In this document: piece by piece, positions 45,393 to 55,598 of the stretch
Position numbering within the stretch: position 1 is the stretch's first letter
How the letters are laid out: each line of letters begins with the position of its first letter
From: Terriglobales bacterium
Lineage (GTDB): Bacteria > Acidobacteriota > Terriglobia > Terriglobales > Acidobacteriaceae
Assembly: GCA_035573675.1 (NCBI GenBank)
Contig: DATMAB010000018.1
Span: 124,001-188,000, forward strand
Length of the DNA: 64,000 nt
Direction: 5' to 3'
Program-made: the position numbers and the translations under genes
Notes under the pieces: generated by a model
Told to the model about the DNA's origin: nothing
The model's input: only the letters and a program-made list of their open reading frames with translations
The model's database searches: none

Positions 45393-45745
45393 CGCGCTTC
45401 CTTGCTCTCCTTCGCAGGAACGGTCAGGCCGAACACCGAGAGCTGGCCGGTACCCGCCACGTTCAACCCCAGCGGCTCTTCCGGGTGGGGAAGGTAAAGC
45501 GTCTTGCAGTGCTCACAGCGGTACAGCACCGCGTCTGGCCCGAAGGTCTTCTCTACGTCGCCACAGGCCTGTTCGCGCACGTCCGCAGTATAGAACCAGC
45601 GCTTCAGATGACCGGCGCAGAGCTTCCCCTTCTCGTTCTTCTCGTTGCAGGCGCGTTGTCCCGGCCTGATCTTTACCTTGACCTTGTGGTGGGGAAGCTG
45701 GGGGACCGCCGCGGCAGCGGTGGTGGTGTTCGCGGTGCTGGACAA
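45389..45745 (-). CDS. Small cysteine-rich (zinc-binding-like) protein
   Basis: A ~118-aa protein of unknown function. It has spaced cysteines: RACNEKNEKGKLCAGHLKRW, QACGDVEK and YRCEHCKTLYLPHPEE, a layout that suggests a structural zinc site. Start is uncertain: TTG 45745 has GGAGAGG about 10 nt upstream; GTG 45802 would add 19 residues. The stop overlaps the LeuA-like start. Its promoter side is now occupied by an IS element 150 bp upstream, which probably separates it from the ALDH gene it once followed. Confidence 0.6.
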   Translation of the reverse strand: MSSTANTTTAAAAVPQLPHHKVKVKIRPGQRACNEKNEKGKLCAGHLKRWFYTADVREQACGDVEKTFGPDAVLYRCEHCKTLYLPHPEEPLGLNVAGTGQLSVFGLTVPAKESKEAR

Positions 45746-45895
45746 GGCGGTTTTTCCTCTCCTGGGACTTGCCGAACTTCCGCCGGAACCTGCGAGCCTC
45801 ACCCGACGCTCACCGGCGCACTTCGGCCTGATTTTCTGCGCTCATTGTACTCGAAGTGGCCCGTACGCCAGCCGCCAGGCCCTCCACGTCGCTTA

Positions 45896-45913
45896 GAGCT
45901 GGTTTCATAAATA
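45896..45913 (+). repeat. Terminal inverted repeat of the IS5-family element (left)
   Basis: GAGCTGGTTTCATAAATA, perfect inverse of the copy at 46757-46774. It contains the transposase stop codon (TGA on the minus strand at 45907-45905). It is preceded by the duplicated TA. Confidence 0.9.
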
Positions 45914-46698
45914 CCTCAACGTGATCATGAGGCACGCGAGGTGAAAGAAGCCTTGATAGACAGCCAGGATGCGGTCGTGACGCACTTCGATGCGGCGATA
46001 GGTCTGCAGCCAAGCGAAGGTGCGCTCGATTTTCCAGCGCCGGCGGTAGCGTCGGAGCTTGCGTCCATCCTGTCGCCACCAGCGCTGGCGGTTGCGGCGA
46101 TGCGGGACCAGCAGCTCGATGCCGCGCCGCTGCAACCGTTCGCGCAGCGGGTTCGAGTCGTAGGCGCGGTCGGCGATGATGCGCTTCGGCTTCTGCCGCG
46201 GCCGGCCGCGCCGCCAGCAGGGCACCCTTACCTGGGCGAGCGTCGTTTCCGCCAGCGTGACCTCGGCTGGCGAAGCGCTCGTGAGTTGCGCTCCCAGCGG
46301 AATGCCCTGGCCATCGACCAGTACCATGCACTTTGTCCCCTTCCCGCGCTTGGTTTTTCCCACTCCGTCGCCCCTTTTTTCGCGGCTACGAAGCTGCCGT
46401 CGAGGAAAGTTTCGTCCCAGACCAGCAGTTCGTGGTGGTTGAGCGCGGCCAGCAGTTGCTGCCAGGCTTCGACCCAGATGCCCTCATCTTCCCACTGCCG
46501 CAGCCGCCGCCAACACGTCGAGCCGCTGGGATACGACGGCGGTAGGTCGCGCCAGCGGGCGCCGGTTTTCAGCACCCATAGAATGCCCTCGACGCAGGCG
46601 CGGTTCGAGGCCCAGGGTCGCCCGCGCCCGTCTCGTCGTCGCTTGGGTCGCGGGAAAAAATGCTCGATCAGCTCCCACTGCCGGTCGGTAAGCCGCAT
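45905..46698 (-). CDS. IS5-family transposase, two frames joined by a -1 frameshift
   Basis: Frame A (ATG 46698, open to 46228) begins MRLTDRQWELIEHFFPRPK and includes the IS5 helix-turn-helix region and the first catalytic Asp in ETFLDGSFVAAKK. Frame B (to 45905) continues with GVGKTKRGKGTKCMVLVDG, the second Asp in IIADRAYDS and the Glu in KIERTFAWLQ. The frames meet at an A6G4 run (46371-46380, minus strand), where a -1 slip joins AAKK to RGDGVGKTKRGKG, matching normal IS5 transposases. A GTG 46363 internal start could give frame B alone. Confidence 0.88.
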
Positions 46699-46756
46699 GC
46701 CGACAGCTTTGTCCCACGCGCCTCCCACGCATAAGTACCTGATTCGAGTCGGAATC

Positions 46757-46774
46757 TATTTATGAAACCAGCTC
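46757..46774 (-). repeat. Terminal inverted repeat of the IS5-family element (right)
   Basis: Reads GAGCTGGTTTCATAAATA on the minus strand and is followed by the duplicated TA. Its outer base supplies the third base of the neighbouring ALDH stop codon. Confidence 0.9.
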
Positions 46775-48348
46775 TACAGCCGGCCTTCCCGGAAGAAGGC
46801 CGCGAAGGATCGCAGGCCGCCGCGCAACCGGTGCAGCAGCGAGGGAGCGAACAGGAAGTCCACAAAGCCTTCCATCTGGGGGCCGAATTCCGGACCGTAT
46901 CCGTACCACCAGACCTTCTTCGTGTACGGCAGGCGGTCGGAATCGACGTACTTGGCGCGCACCATCTCCTCCAGACCCAGCCGTCCCCGCGTACGCCCCA
47001 GGCCGCTCGACTTCACGCCGCCGTGCGGGGCTTCGCTGATGCCGAAGCAGCTCACCACGTCGTTCACCATCACGGTGCCGGCCTCAAGGCGGGCGGCCAG
47101 TTGCTCGCCGCGCGGCGGGTCGCTGGTCCAGATGCTGGCCGAGAGCCCGAACTCGCTGTCGTTGGCCAGGCGCACGGCCTCCTCTTCGTCTTCGAAGGGC
47201 ATCACGGGCAGCACAGGGCCGAAGGTTTCGTCGCGCATGATCTGCATCGAGTGGTCGACGTTGGCCAGAACCGTCGGCGCATAGAAGTTCGGCCCCAGAT
47301 CCGGCAACCGGTGCCCGCCGGTCAGGATCCGGGCCCCGTGGAGCCGGGCGTCAGCGACATGCTCCTCCACAATGCGCAACTGGCCTTCATGGATGAGCGG
47401 GCCGACGTCGGTGGCGCGTTGCAGTCCGTTGCCTACTCGCAGGCGCTGCGTCTTGGCCAGGCAGAGCTCCAAAAAGTGCTCGTATTGGCGCCGCTGCACG
47501 TAGCAGCGCTCCACCGAAAGGCAAGTCTGGCCGGCGTTGACGAAGGCTCCCCACACCGCCGCGCTCGAGGCCACATCCAGCTCGGCGTCATCCAGCACGA
47601 TCATGGGGTCCTTGCCGCCCAGTTCGAGCACCACAGGCATCAGGCGCGCTGCCGCCGCCTGCGCTACGCGGCGCCCGGTGGCTACGCTGCCGGTGAAAAA
47701 AACCTTGTCCACCGGAGCTTCCACCAGGGCTGCGCCCGTGGCTCCGTCGCCCAGCACCACGCGGAAGAGGTTCTTCGGCAGGCCGGCTTCGGCCAGCAGG
47801 TCGCGCAATTCAAGCGCGGCGAGCGGCGTGTATTCGGAAGGCTTGAGCACCACGCCGTTGCCGGCCACCAGCGCCGCCAGTACCTCGCCGGCAGAAATGG
47901 AAAAGGGATAGTTCCAGGGGGAGATGACGCCCACGACGCCCCAGGGTTCGCGTCGTACGCGCCCCACCTTGGTCTTCATGATCAGGTTGCCATGCGGCAC
48001 GCCCTCGTCATGCAGGATGGCCGGGGCAGTCGCCATCAGGAAGCGGCACGTGTCGAGCACCACCACGACTTCGGTCAGCAGCGCCTCGACGTACGGCTTG
48101 CCGGTTTCCCGCGTGATGAGTTGCGCCACCTTGGTCTTGGACTCGTGCAGCAGGCGCTGGAATCGGCGAAGTACCTTCAGGCGCTCGCGCACGTCCAGCC
48201 CGCTCCAGTCGGCCTGGGCGTCGCGGGCGTTCAGGACCGCAGCCCGCACGTCGGCCACGGTGGCGCAATCGAAGCGCCCCAGAACCTCCCCGGTCGCAGG
48301 GTTGCGCGACACAATCTCCCGCTGCGAGATTTGCGCCTCCGATGCCAT
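46774..48348 (-). CDS. Aldehyde dehydrogenase family protein (long-chain/succinate-semialdehyde-like)
   Basis: A 524-aa ALDH with SPWNYPF near residue 150, the glycine loop FTGSVATGRRV near 222, catalytic Glu in LELGGKDP and catalytic Cys in GQTCLSVER near 290. The motif FGPVLPVMPFEDEEEA is typical. After residue ~460 it has an extended C-terminus (WWYGYGPEFGPQMEGFVDFLF...) seen in membrane-associated aldehyde dehydrogenases. Substrate not fixed. The stop codon TAG at 46776-46774 is formed at the border of the IS element; the protein itself is unchanged by the insertion. Confidence 0.87.
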   Translation of the reverse strand: MASEAQISQREIVSRNPATGEVLGRFDCATVADVRAAVLNARDAQADWSGLDVRERLKVLRRFQRLLHESKTKVAQLITRETGKPYVEALLTEVVVVLDTCRFLMATAPAILHDEGVPHGNLIMKTKVGRVRREPWGVVGVISPWNYPFSISAGEVLAALVAGNGVVLKPSEYTPLAALELRDLLAEAGLPKNLFRVVLGDGATGAALVEAPVDKVFFTGSVATGRRVAQAAAARLMPVVLELGGKDPMIVLDDAELDVASSAAVWGAFVNAGQTCLSVERCYVQRRQYEHFLELCLAKTQRLRVGNGLQRATDVGPLIHEGQLRIVEEHVADARLHGARILTGGHRLPDLGPNFYAPTVLANVDHSMQIMRDETFGPVLPVMPFEDEEEAVRLANDSEFGLSASIWTSDPPRGEQLAARLEAGTVMVNDVVSCFGISEAPHGGVKSSGLGRTRGRLGLEEMVRAKYVDSDRLPYTKKVWWYGYGPEFGPQMEGFVDFLFAPSLLHRLRGGLRSFAAFFREGRL

Positions 48349-48463
48349 GAAAAACCTGATGATGACCTGGGGTCGGGCCTACCACACCAGTTCGGGGGGA
48401 CTGGTCAGGACTCTACTGTTATCACAAAACCGCCCGGCCCGTACAAGAAAAGCCGGAACTGTT

Positions 48464-49216
48464 TCAGTACTCCACGCCCGCCAGGTACAGGCCCCCGGCC
48501 GGGGCCGTGCTTCCCGCGACTGTACGGTCACGGAGTTCCAGGATCCTCCTCAGGCCAGCCTCGTCCAACGACCCCTTGCCGATCATCAGGAATGTCCCTA
48601 CCAGGTTGCGCACCATGTGATGCAGAAACCCATTCCCCCGTACCGTGTACACGAATTCATCGCCTTCCCGTTCGAATCGGGAACAATATATGTTGCGGAT
48701 GTTGGAGGTTTCCTGCTCTTCGCGGCCCCGCTCCGGGTCCACCGCGGCAAAGGAAGTGAAGTCATGCTCGCCCTCTACCATGGGAGCGGCCCGTTGCATG
48801 GCCTCTTCGTCCAGCGGGAAAGGATGGTGATAGACATAGCGGGCGAGAAACGGCGGGCAGATGGCGCCACGATAAATGCGATAGCGATAGGTCTTGGCCA
48901 ACGCCGAGTGGCGGGCGTGGAAGTCCGGCGGCGCTTCTTCCACTGCCAGTACGCGGATCGAAGGTGGCAGCAGGTCGTTCAGGGCTTTCTGCAGATTGGC
49001 GGCTGGAATGGGCGATGCCAGCGCGACTGTGGCCACTTGCGCCAGCGCGTGCACTCCGGCGTCCGTGCGACCAGACCCCTGCGGCAACGTGCGTTCGCCC
49101 GTGATCCGCTCCAGGGCTGCGGCCAGGGTGCCCTGCACCGTGGCCAGGTTGGGCTGGACCTGCCAGCCGTGGAACTCCGCCCCGTCATAGGCCAGAGTCA
49201 GCTTGAAGTTACGCAT
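48464..49216 (-). CDS. truA: tRNA pseudouridine(38-40) synthase
   Basis: Converts U38-U40 of the tRNA anticodon arm to pseudouridine. The 250-aa product shows LAYDGAEFHGWQVQP, the catalytic motif GSGRTDAGVHALAQV (Asp near residue 51), YRYRIYRG with the conserved Tyr, and FLHHMVRNLVGTF near residue 200. Length is typical. It stands alone, divergent from the TolC-type gene. Confidence 0.96.
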   Translation of the reverse strand: MRNFKLTLAYDGAEFHGWQVQPNLATVQGTLAAALERITGERTLPQGSGRTDAGVHALAQVATVALASPIPAANLQKALNDLLPPSIRVLAVEEAPPDFHARHSALAKTYRYRIYRGAICPPFLARYVYHHPFPLDEEAMQRAAPMVEGEHDFTSFAAVDPERGREEQETSNIRNIYCSRFEREGDEFVYTVRGNGFLHHMVRNLVGTFLMIGKGSLDEAGLRRILELRDRTVAGSTAPAGGLYLAGVEY

Positions 49217-49426
49217 CCGTTGCCGTGTGCCTCATCCCGTCTGCAACCGTCCCGCACGCGCTATACTATCGGACTTCCGTCTTGGAGACGCCTGCCTGCG
49301 GAATGCCGCCCCGCAAGAAAGCGGAAACCCGGGCGCGGCAATTTGCGTATAAACCGTTGACGATTTCAAACTTCGGCAGTCTCTACGTGGAAGCCCGGAT
49401 TACGAGAAGGTAGGGAGAAAAAGCGC

Positions 49427-51376
49427 ATGCGTGCTTCTTTTTTTGTTTCGAGGGGACTCTTGACCGTCCTGGCGGCGGTCCTGCTGGCGCCGGTCGCGGC
49501 GTCGGCACAGGAGAAGGTGGCCGATTATTCCCAGCCGCGCTCCCACATACCCAGCTTCGTAGGGCCGTACATTGCCCGCAAGGTGCCCGAGCCGCGGACC
49601 ACCAACACCGAGCGCATCGACCAGCTCATGGTGGGCGGTGAGATCCGGCTCTCGCTGGCCGACGCTATCGCGCTCGCTCTGGAGAACAACTTGGATCTCG
49701 CTATCGCCCGCTACAACCTGCAGATTGCGGACACCGACATCCTGCGCAGTAAGGCCGGCCAGGGCATCCGCGGGGTCGCGACCGGCCTGGTGCAGGGTAC
49801 GCCCGGCGGCGGCGTCGGTGGCTTCGGTACCGGCGCGGCCGGGGCGGGGGCCGGCGGCACCACGGGCGGCGCCGGCGGCGCAGGGACCGGGGCCGGCGGC
49901 TTGGTGACCAGTACGGTGGGCGCGGGAACCGCCGTCGACTCCTTCGACCCTGCCTTGAGCGCCACCCTCAACATCAATCACGCCACTTTCCCGCTGTCCA
50001 ACACCGTGACCACGGGCGTCCCAAATTTCCAGCAGAATACCGGGACCGCGAACTTCACCTATACGCAGGGATTCCACACCGGAACCGCCATGCAGGTGAC
50101 TTTCGATAACACCCGGCAGACGAACAACAGTTTGTTCTCCACTCTGGTGCCGCAGGTGAACACCTCCTTCCGTCTGAGCATTCGCCAACATCTGCTGGCC
50201 GGCTTTGGCCTCGGGCCCAATACCCGCTTCATCCGCATCGCCAAGAACAACCGGGAGATCTCCGACGTCGCTTTCCGTAACCAGGTGATTAACACCGTGT
50301 CACAGATCCAGAACATCTACTGGGACCTGGTGAACGCCTATGAGGACGTCAAGGTAAAAGAGCGCTCGCTGGCTCTGGCCAACAAGACGCTGTCAGACAA
50401 TCGCAAGCAGGTCGAGATCGGCACACTCGCGCCCATCGAGATCGTGCGCGCTGAAAGTGAAGTGGCGACGCGCAACCAGGAGTTGATCGTCGCCCAGACC
50501 AACCTGCAGTTACAGCAACTCCTGATGAAGAACGCCATCACCCGCAACCTGGGCGAGGCGCGCATCGCCGCCGCACCCGTCATCCCCACCGATACCATGG
50601 TGGTGCCGGAACAAGAGCCCGTGCAGCCCATCGAGGACCTCGTTCGTGAGGCCAAGCAGGGACGTCCGGAACTGGTCCAGGCGCGTATTGACCTGACCAA
50701 CCGCGAAATCAGCATCAAGTCGGCGCGCAACGCCCTTCTTCCCACAGTGGACTTCGTGGCCTGGTATGGCACTTCGGCGCTGGCCGGAGTTCAGAATCCC
50801 AACAATGCGCTTATTCCGCCGGGCACCATCCCTACCACCGGCTTTTACAGTGCTTTTCACAGCCTGATCGATGCCGATAACCCCGATTACGCGATTGGCC
50901 TGAACATCACCATCCCTATCCGCAATCGCGGCGCCCAAGCCGACCAGGTGCGCTCGGAGCTGGAGTACCGGCAGGCCCAGCTCCGGCTGCAGCAACTCGA
51001 GAACCAGGTGGCCATCGAAGTCCGCAACGCTCAGTTCTCCGTGCAGCAGAACCGCGCCCGTGTGGAAGCCGCGCGCAAAGGCGTGCAACTGGCCCAGGAA
51101 TCGCTGGATGCCGAGCAGAAAAAGTACGCTCTCGGCGCTTCCACCAATTTCCAGGTGCTCCAGGCCCAGCGCGACCTGGCCCAGGCGGAGTCGAATCTGG
51201 TGGCCGCCAACGCGGCTTATGAGAAGACACGCGTCGAACTGGACCGCGTGACCGCTGCCACGCTCGTCCGCAATCGCATCGAACTGGATGACGCCGAGAG
51301 TGGAACAGTTCGCACGCTGCCCGCCGTGCCCGGTGTCGCGCCGCGCACTGAAGAGCAGAAACCTCAGGCACCGTAG
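49427..51376 (+). CDS. TolC/OprM-family outer-membrane efflux protein
   Basis: Outer-membrane trimeric channel subunit of 649 aa. The signal peptide ends near residue 27 (ASAQ). Both outer-membrane-efflux repeats are present: LSLADAIALALENNLDLAIARYNL first, and the second from about residue 410 with long heptad helices (YRQAQLRLQQLENQVAIEVRNAQ, ALGASTNFQVLQAQRDLAQAE). Residues 124-159 are a Gly/Ala/Thr-rich insert unusual for the family, probably in an exposed loop. A GGGAG Shine-Dalgarno precedes ATG 49427; TATACT at 49262-49267 is a possible -10 with a ~155-nt leader. No inner-membrane pump partner is adjacent. Confidence 0.88.
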   Translation: MRASFFVSRGLLTVLAAVLLAPVAASAQEKVADYSQPRSHIPSFVGPYIARKVPEPRTTNTERIDQLMVGGEIRLSLADAIALALENNLDLAIARYNLQIADTDILRSKAGQGIRGVATGLVQGTPGGGVGGFGTGAAGAGAGGTTGGAGGAGTGAGGLVTSTVGAGTAVDSFDPALSATLNINHATFPLSNTVTTGVPNFQQNTGTANFTYTQGFHTGTAMQVTFDNTRQTNNSLFSTLVPQVNTSFRLSIRQHLLAGFGLGPNTRFIRIAKNNREISDVAFRNQVINTVSQIQNIYWDLVNAYEDVKVKERSLALANKTLSDNRKQVEIGTLAPIEIVRAESEVATRNQELIVAQTNLQLQQLLMKNAITRNLGEARIAAAPVIPTDTMVVPEQEPVQPIEDLVREAKQGRPELVQARIDLTNREISIKSARNALLPTVDFVAWYGTSALAGVQNPNNALIPPGTIPTTGFYSAFHSLIDADNPDYAIGLNITIPIRNRGAQADQVRSELEYRQAQLRLQQLENQVAIEVRNAQFSVQQNRARVEAARKGVQLAQESLDAEQKKYALGASTNFQVLQAQRDLAQAESNLVAANAAYEKTRVELDRVTAATLVRNRIELDDAESGTVRTLPAVPGVAPRTEEQKPQAP

Positions 51377-51383
51377 CCTCACT

Positions 51384-51426
51384 GCCCGGCATGGCCCCAT
51401 TCCGGAGCATGCCGGGCCTTCGTTTT
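51384..51426 (+). terminator. Rho-independent terminator after the TolC-type gene
   Basis: GCCCGGCATG (51384-51393) pairs with CATGCCGGGC (51408-51417) over 10 bp, with a 14-nt loop, followed by the T-rich CTTCGTTTT. It begins 7 bp after the stop. Confidence 0.75.
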
Positions 51427-51476
51427 CCATGCCGCGAATGCAGTGTAAGCTGATGCCTCCTTACAGGAGGCTTGTC

Positions 51477-51935
51477 ATGAGACTGTTGTACGCAAACGCT
51501 CCCCTCGTCTGGCTGCTCGCCCTCTCTCTCTTCTCGTTGATGGCGTTCTCCGATACCGGACAAAAGGCCGAACGGCGCTATCTGAAGCCGGAAGGCGATT
51601 TCCCTTTCAGCAACGGCGTCCTGGTCGGCGATACGCTCTATCTCGCTGGCCACATCGGTCTCGATCCCAAAACGCAGAAGCCGCCGGCTTCTCCCGAAGA
51701 AGAAGCTCGTCTGGTGCTGGAGGAATTCAAGGCCACGCTCGCTCGAGCAGGCATGTCCATGGAAGACCTGGTCTACGTGCAGGTGTTCTGCTCCGACGTC
51801 TCCCTCTGGGGACGGTTCAACAACGTATATCGCGCCCACGTTGGCAGGGACTTTCCCGCCCGCGCCTTCATCGGCTCCGGACCGCTGCTCTATGGGGCTC
51901 GCTTCGAGGTGCAGGGCATCGCCGTGCGGCGCTAG
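51477..51935 (+). CDS. Exported RidA/YjgF-family protein
   Basis: RidA proteins hydrolyse reactive enamine/imine intermediates. The 152-aa product has an N-terminal hydrophobic segment (~8-26) that would export or anchor it, unlike cytosolic RidA (~128 aa). The core shows LVGDTLYLAGHIGLDP, VYVQVFCSDVSLWGRFN and the C-terminal RAFIGSGPLLYGARFEVQGIAV, keeping the Arg that binds the substrate carboxylate, and a final Glu before the last strand. ATG 51477 has AGGAGG 8 nt upstream; the longer open frame overlaps the terminator. Confidence 0.8.
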   Translation: MRLLYANAPLVWLLALSLFSLMAFSDTGQKAERRYLKPEGDFPFSNGVLVGDTLYLAGHIGLDPKTQKPPASPEEEARLVLEEFKATLARAGMSMEDLVYVQVFCSDVSLWGRFNNVYRAHVGRDFPARAFIGSGPLLYGARFEVQGIAVRR

Positions 51936-51968
51936 CAGGGGCGCTTTGCCAGGCCGGATGCTCCGGGT

Positions 51969-52841
51969 ATGCTTGGGCGCGTGAAGCTCTCCGTCGTCCT
52001 CATCACTTTCAACGAGGAGGCCAATATCGGCCGGACGCTGGAGAGTGTGCGGCAACTGGTGGCTGACGGCGCCGGCGAGACTATCGTCGTCGACTCGGGC
52101 TCCACCGACCGCACCCGTGAAATCGCCGAGTCCCAAGGCGCCAAAGTCTTCGTCGAACCATGGAAAGGCTACGCTGCGCAGAAGAACTCGGCCATCGACA
52201 AGGCCACTGGCGATTGGGTGCTATTGCTCGATGCCGATGAGAGCGTGGAACCGGGCCTGGCCGAAGAGATACGCGCCACGCTCTCCAGCGGCACAGAAGT
52301 TCAAGGCTTCTGGATCCCCCGCAAGAACCACTTCCTCGGCCGCTGGATTCGCCACGGCGGCTTCTGGCCGGATCCCAAGCTGCGCCTCTTCCGTCGTGGG
52401 TCTGGACGCGTCCAAGACCGCTTGGTGCACGAAACCGTGGAAGTAGCTGGCGCGACGGGCCGGCTGTACCACGCCATCGTCCATCACTCCTATCCCACGA
52501 TGGAAGACTACCTCGACCACATGCGAGGCTATGCCGACCTCGGTGCCGAGATGATCCGCGACAAGCCGCGCTGGTGGCTTTGGCTCAACCGCTGGTTCAA
52601 CCCTCCGCTTACGTTTCTCTACAACTACTTCCTGCGCTTCGGTTTCCTTGATGGACGCGAAGGCCTCTTGTTGCACCGCAACCACGCTCGCTACGTGGCC
52701 TGGAAGTACGGCAGAGCGCTCGAAAGATCCAGGGCGCAACAAGCGGGAGCCAAGGGCGACCCTCCTCCCCGGCACCCGGGAAACGCTGCCGACAGTGCTG
52801 CGGCGAGTGCGGCGAGTCGAAAGCCTTTCGACTCGCGCTAG
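51969..52841 (+). CDS. Family 2 glycosyltransferase (WaaE/KdtX-like)
   Basis: A 290-aa cytoplasmic/peripheral GT-A enzyme. It begins KLSVVLITFNEEANIGRTLESV, has the DSGSTDRT nucleotide-sugar turn near residue 43, LLDADE (DxD) near 88, and PDPKLRLFRRG typical of the LPS-core/lipopolysaccharide β-glucosyltransferase branch. The last ~30 residues are disordered. It probably adds sugar to LPS core or a surface glycan. ATG 51969 was kept; GTG 51981 (VKLSVVLITF) is the alternative start. Confidence 0.85.
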   Translation: MLGRVKLSVVLITFNEEANIGRTLESVRQLVADGAGETIVVDSGSTDRTREIAESQGAKVFVEPWKGYAAQKNSAIDKATGDWVLLLDADESVEPGLAEEIRATLSSGTEVQGFWIPRKNHFLGRWIRHGGFWPDPKLRLFRRGSGRVQDRLVHETVEVAGATGRLYHAIVHHSYPTMEDYLDHMRGYADLGAEMIRDKPRWWLWLNRWFNPPLTFLYNYFLRFGFLDGREGLLLHRNHARYVAWKYGRALERSRAQQAGAKGDPPPRHPGNAADSAAASAASRKPFDSR

Positions 52842-52961
52842 GCACGAAGCACTGCCCTCAGCGTTGCCCGGGTGCCGGATTCAGGAAGCCACTCGCAGAT
52901 TGGCCACGTACCCATTTCCAGCATCGTTGCTACCCCATGGTTCATCTTCTATCATTGCCCC

Positions 52962-54764
<1,803 letters not shown>

Positions 54765-54786
54765 CCCGAACTGGCCAACTCTCCCG

Positions 54787-55386
54787 ATGAAACACGCTCT
54801 CGAGCACCTGCAACGCTCCGATCCCGTTCTCGGCGCCATCATTCAGCGCGTCGGTGAGTTCCGTATGGAATACGATGAGCCCACCTTCGACACGCTGGTC
54901 CGTTCCATCATCTACCAGCAGTTGAGCGGCAAGGCGGCGGCCACCATTGTCCGGCGCGTGGTCGAGGCTTGTGGCGGCAAGCTCGATCCGGAAGGCATCC
55001 TGGCGCTCCATCCCAACAAGCTGCGTGCCTGCGGGCTTTCCAAACAGAAACTGCGCTACGTGCGCGACCTGGCACGGCACGCGCGCAACGGGGAGCTGGA
55101 CCTTGAGTCTTTGGAAAAGATGGAAGATGCAGAGGTTATTGCGGCGCTCACGCGCGTGAAAGGCATCGGGGTTTGGACCGCGCAGATGTTCCTGATGTTC
55201 GCTTTGCGCCGTCCCAATGTGCTTCCTACCGGCGACCTGGGGGTACAGAACGCCATCCGGCGCGCCTACCGCAAGCGCAAGGTCACGCCCCGCCAGGTAG
55301 AGCGCATCGGCAAGGCCTGGCATCCCTACTGCTCGATAGCGGCCTGGTATTTATGGAAGTCGGTGGATGGCGCCGCACAAATCTAG
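54787..55386 (+). CDS. DNA-3-methyladenine glycosylase II (AlkA-type, HhH-GPD)
   Basis: Base-excision repair glycosylase of 199 aa that removes alkylated purines. It has the DPVLGAIIQRVG start, IIYQQLSGKAAATIVRR helix, the helix-hairpin-helix VKGIGVWTAQMFLMFAL near residue 125 and the catalytic Asp in LPTGDLGVQNAI near 150. It lacks the N-terminal Ada-like or AlkA-N domain. Start at ATG 54787; the longer open frame lies over the mutase gene. It follows the mutase by 22 bp. Confidence 0.9.
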   Translation: MKHALEHLQRSDPVLGAIIQRVGEFRMEYDEPTFDTLVRSIIYQQLSGKAAATIVRRVVEACGGKLDPEGILALHPNKLRACGLSKQKLRYVRDLARHARNGELDLESLEKMEDAEVIAALTRVKGIGVWTAQMFLMFALRRPNVLPTGDLGVQNAIRRAYRKRKVTPRQVERIGKAWHPYCSIAAWYLWKSVDGAAQI

Positions 55387-55598
55387 CCTCTCGCGCCGAA
55401 CTGCTTTTGCAGCAATCGGTTAGAAGCGGTCCTTGAGGTGCCCACCCGGCTGGCTTTCAGGCTTCCCCCCGGGCAGAATTTGGTTGTCACCAGCGAGTCG
55501 CTGAACGATAATCACTAGCGGCTCTGGCGTAATTCGCACAGATTCGGCGCGGCTCAATGCCGCCGAAGAGTTCTTGTGCGTCCTTCGATTACGCCGGA

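Larger units (their letters stand above)
45896..46774 (-). mobile_element. IS5-family insertion sequence (IS427-like), 879 bp, complete
   Basis: The element is bounded by perfect 18-bp inverted repeats (GAGCTGGTTTCATAAATA, 45896-45913 and 46757-46774) and flanked by a TA duplication (45894-45895 and 46775-46776), the usual signature of the IS427 group. It encodes a DDE transposase in two frames. All ends and motifs are intact, so it looks recent and probably active. It inserted exactly into the stop codon of the aldehyde dehydrogenase gene, turning TAA into TAG, with the G supplied by the IS end. Confidence 0.92.

Noticed and set aside
46762-49360. Two long + strand open frames opposite the aldehyde dehydrogenase
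   Set aside because: Antisense shadows of the ALDH and truA; no Shine-Dalgarno and no motif.
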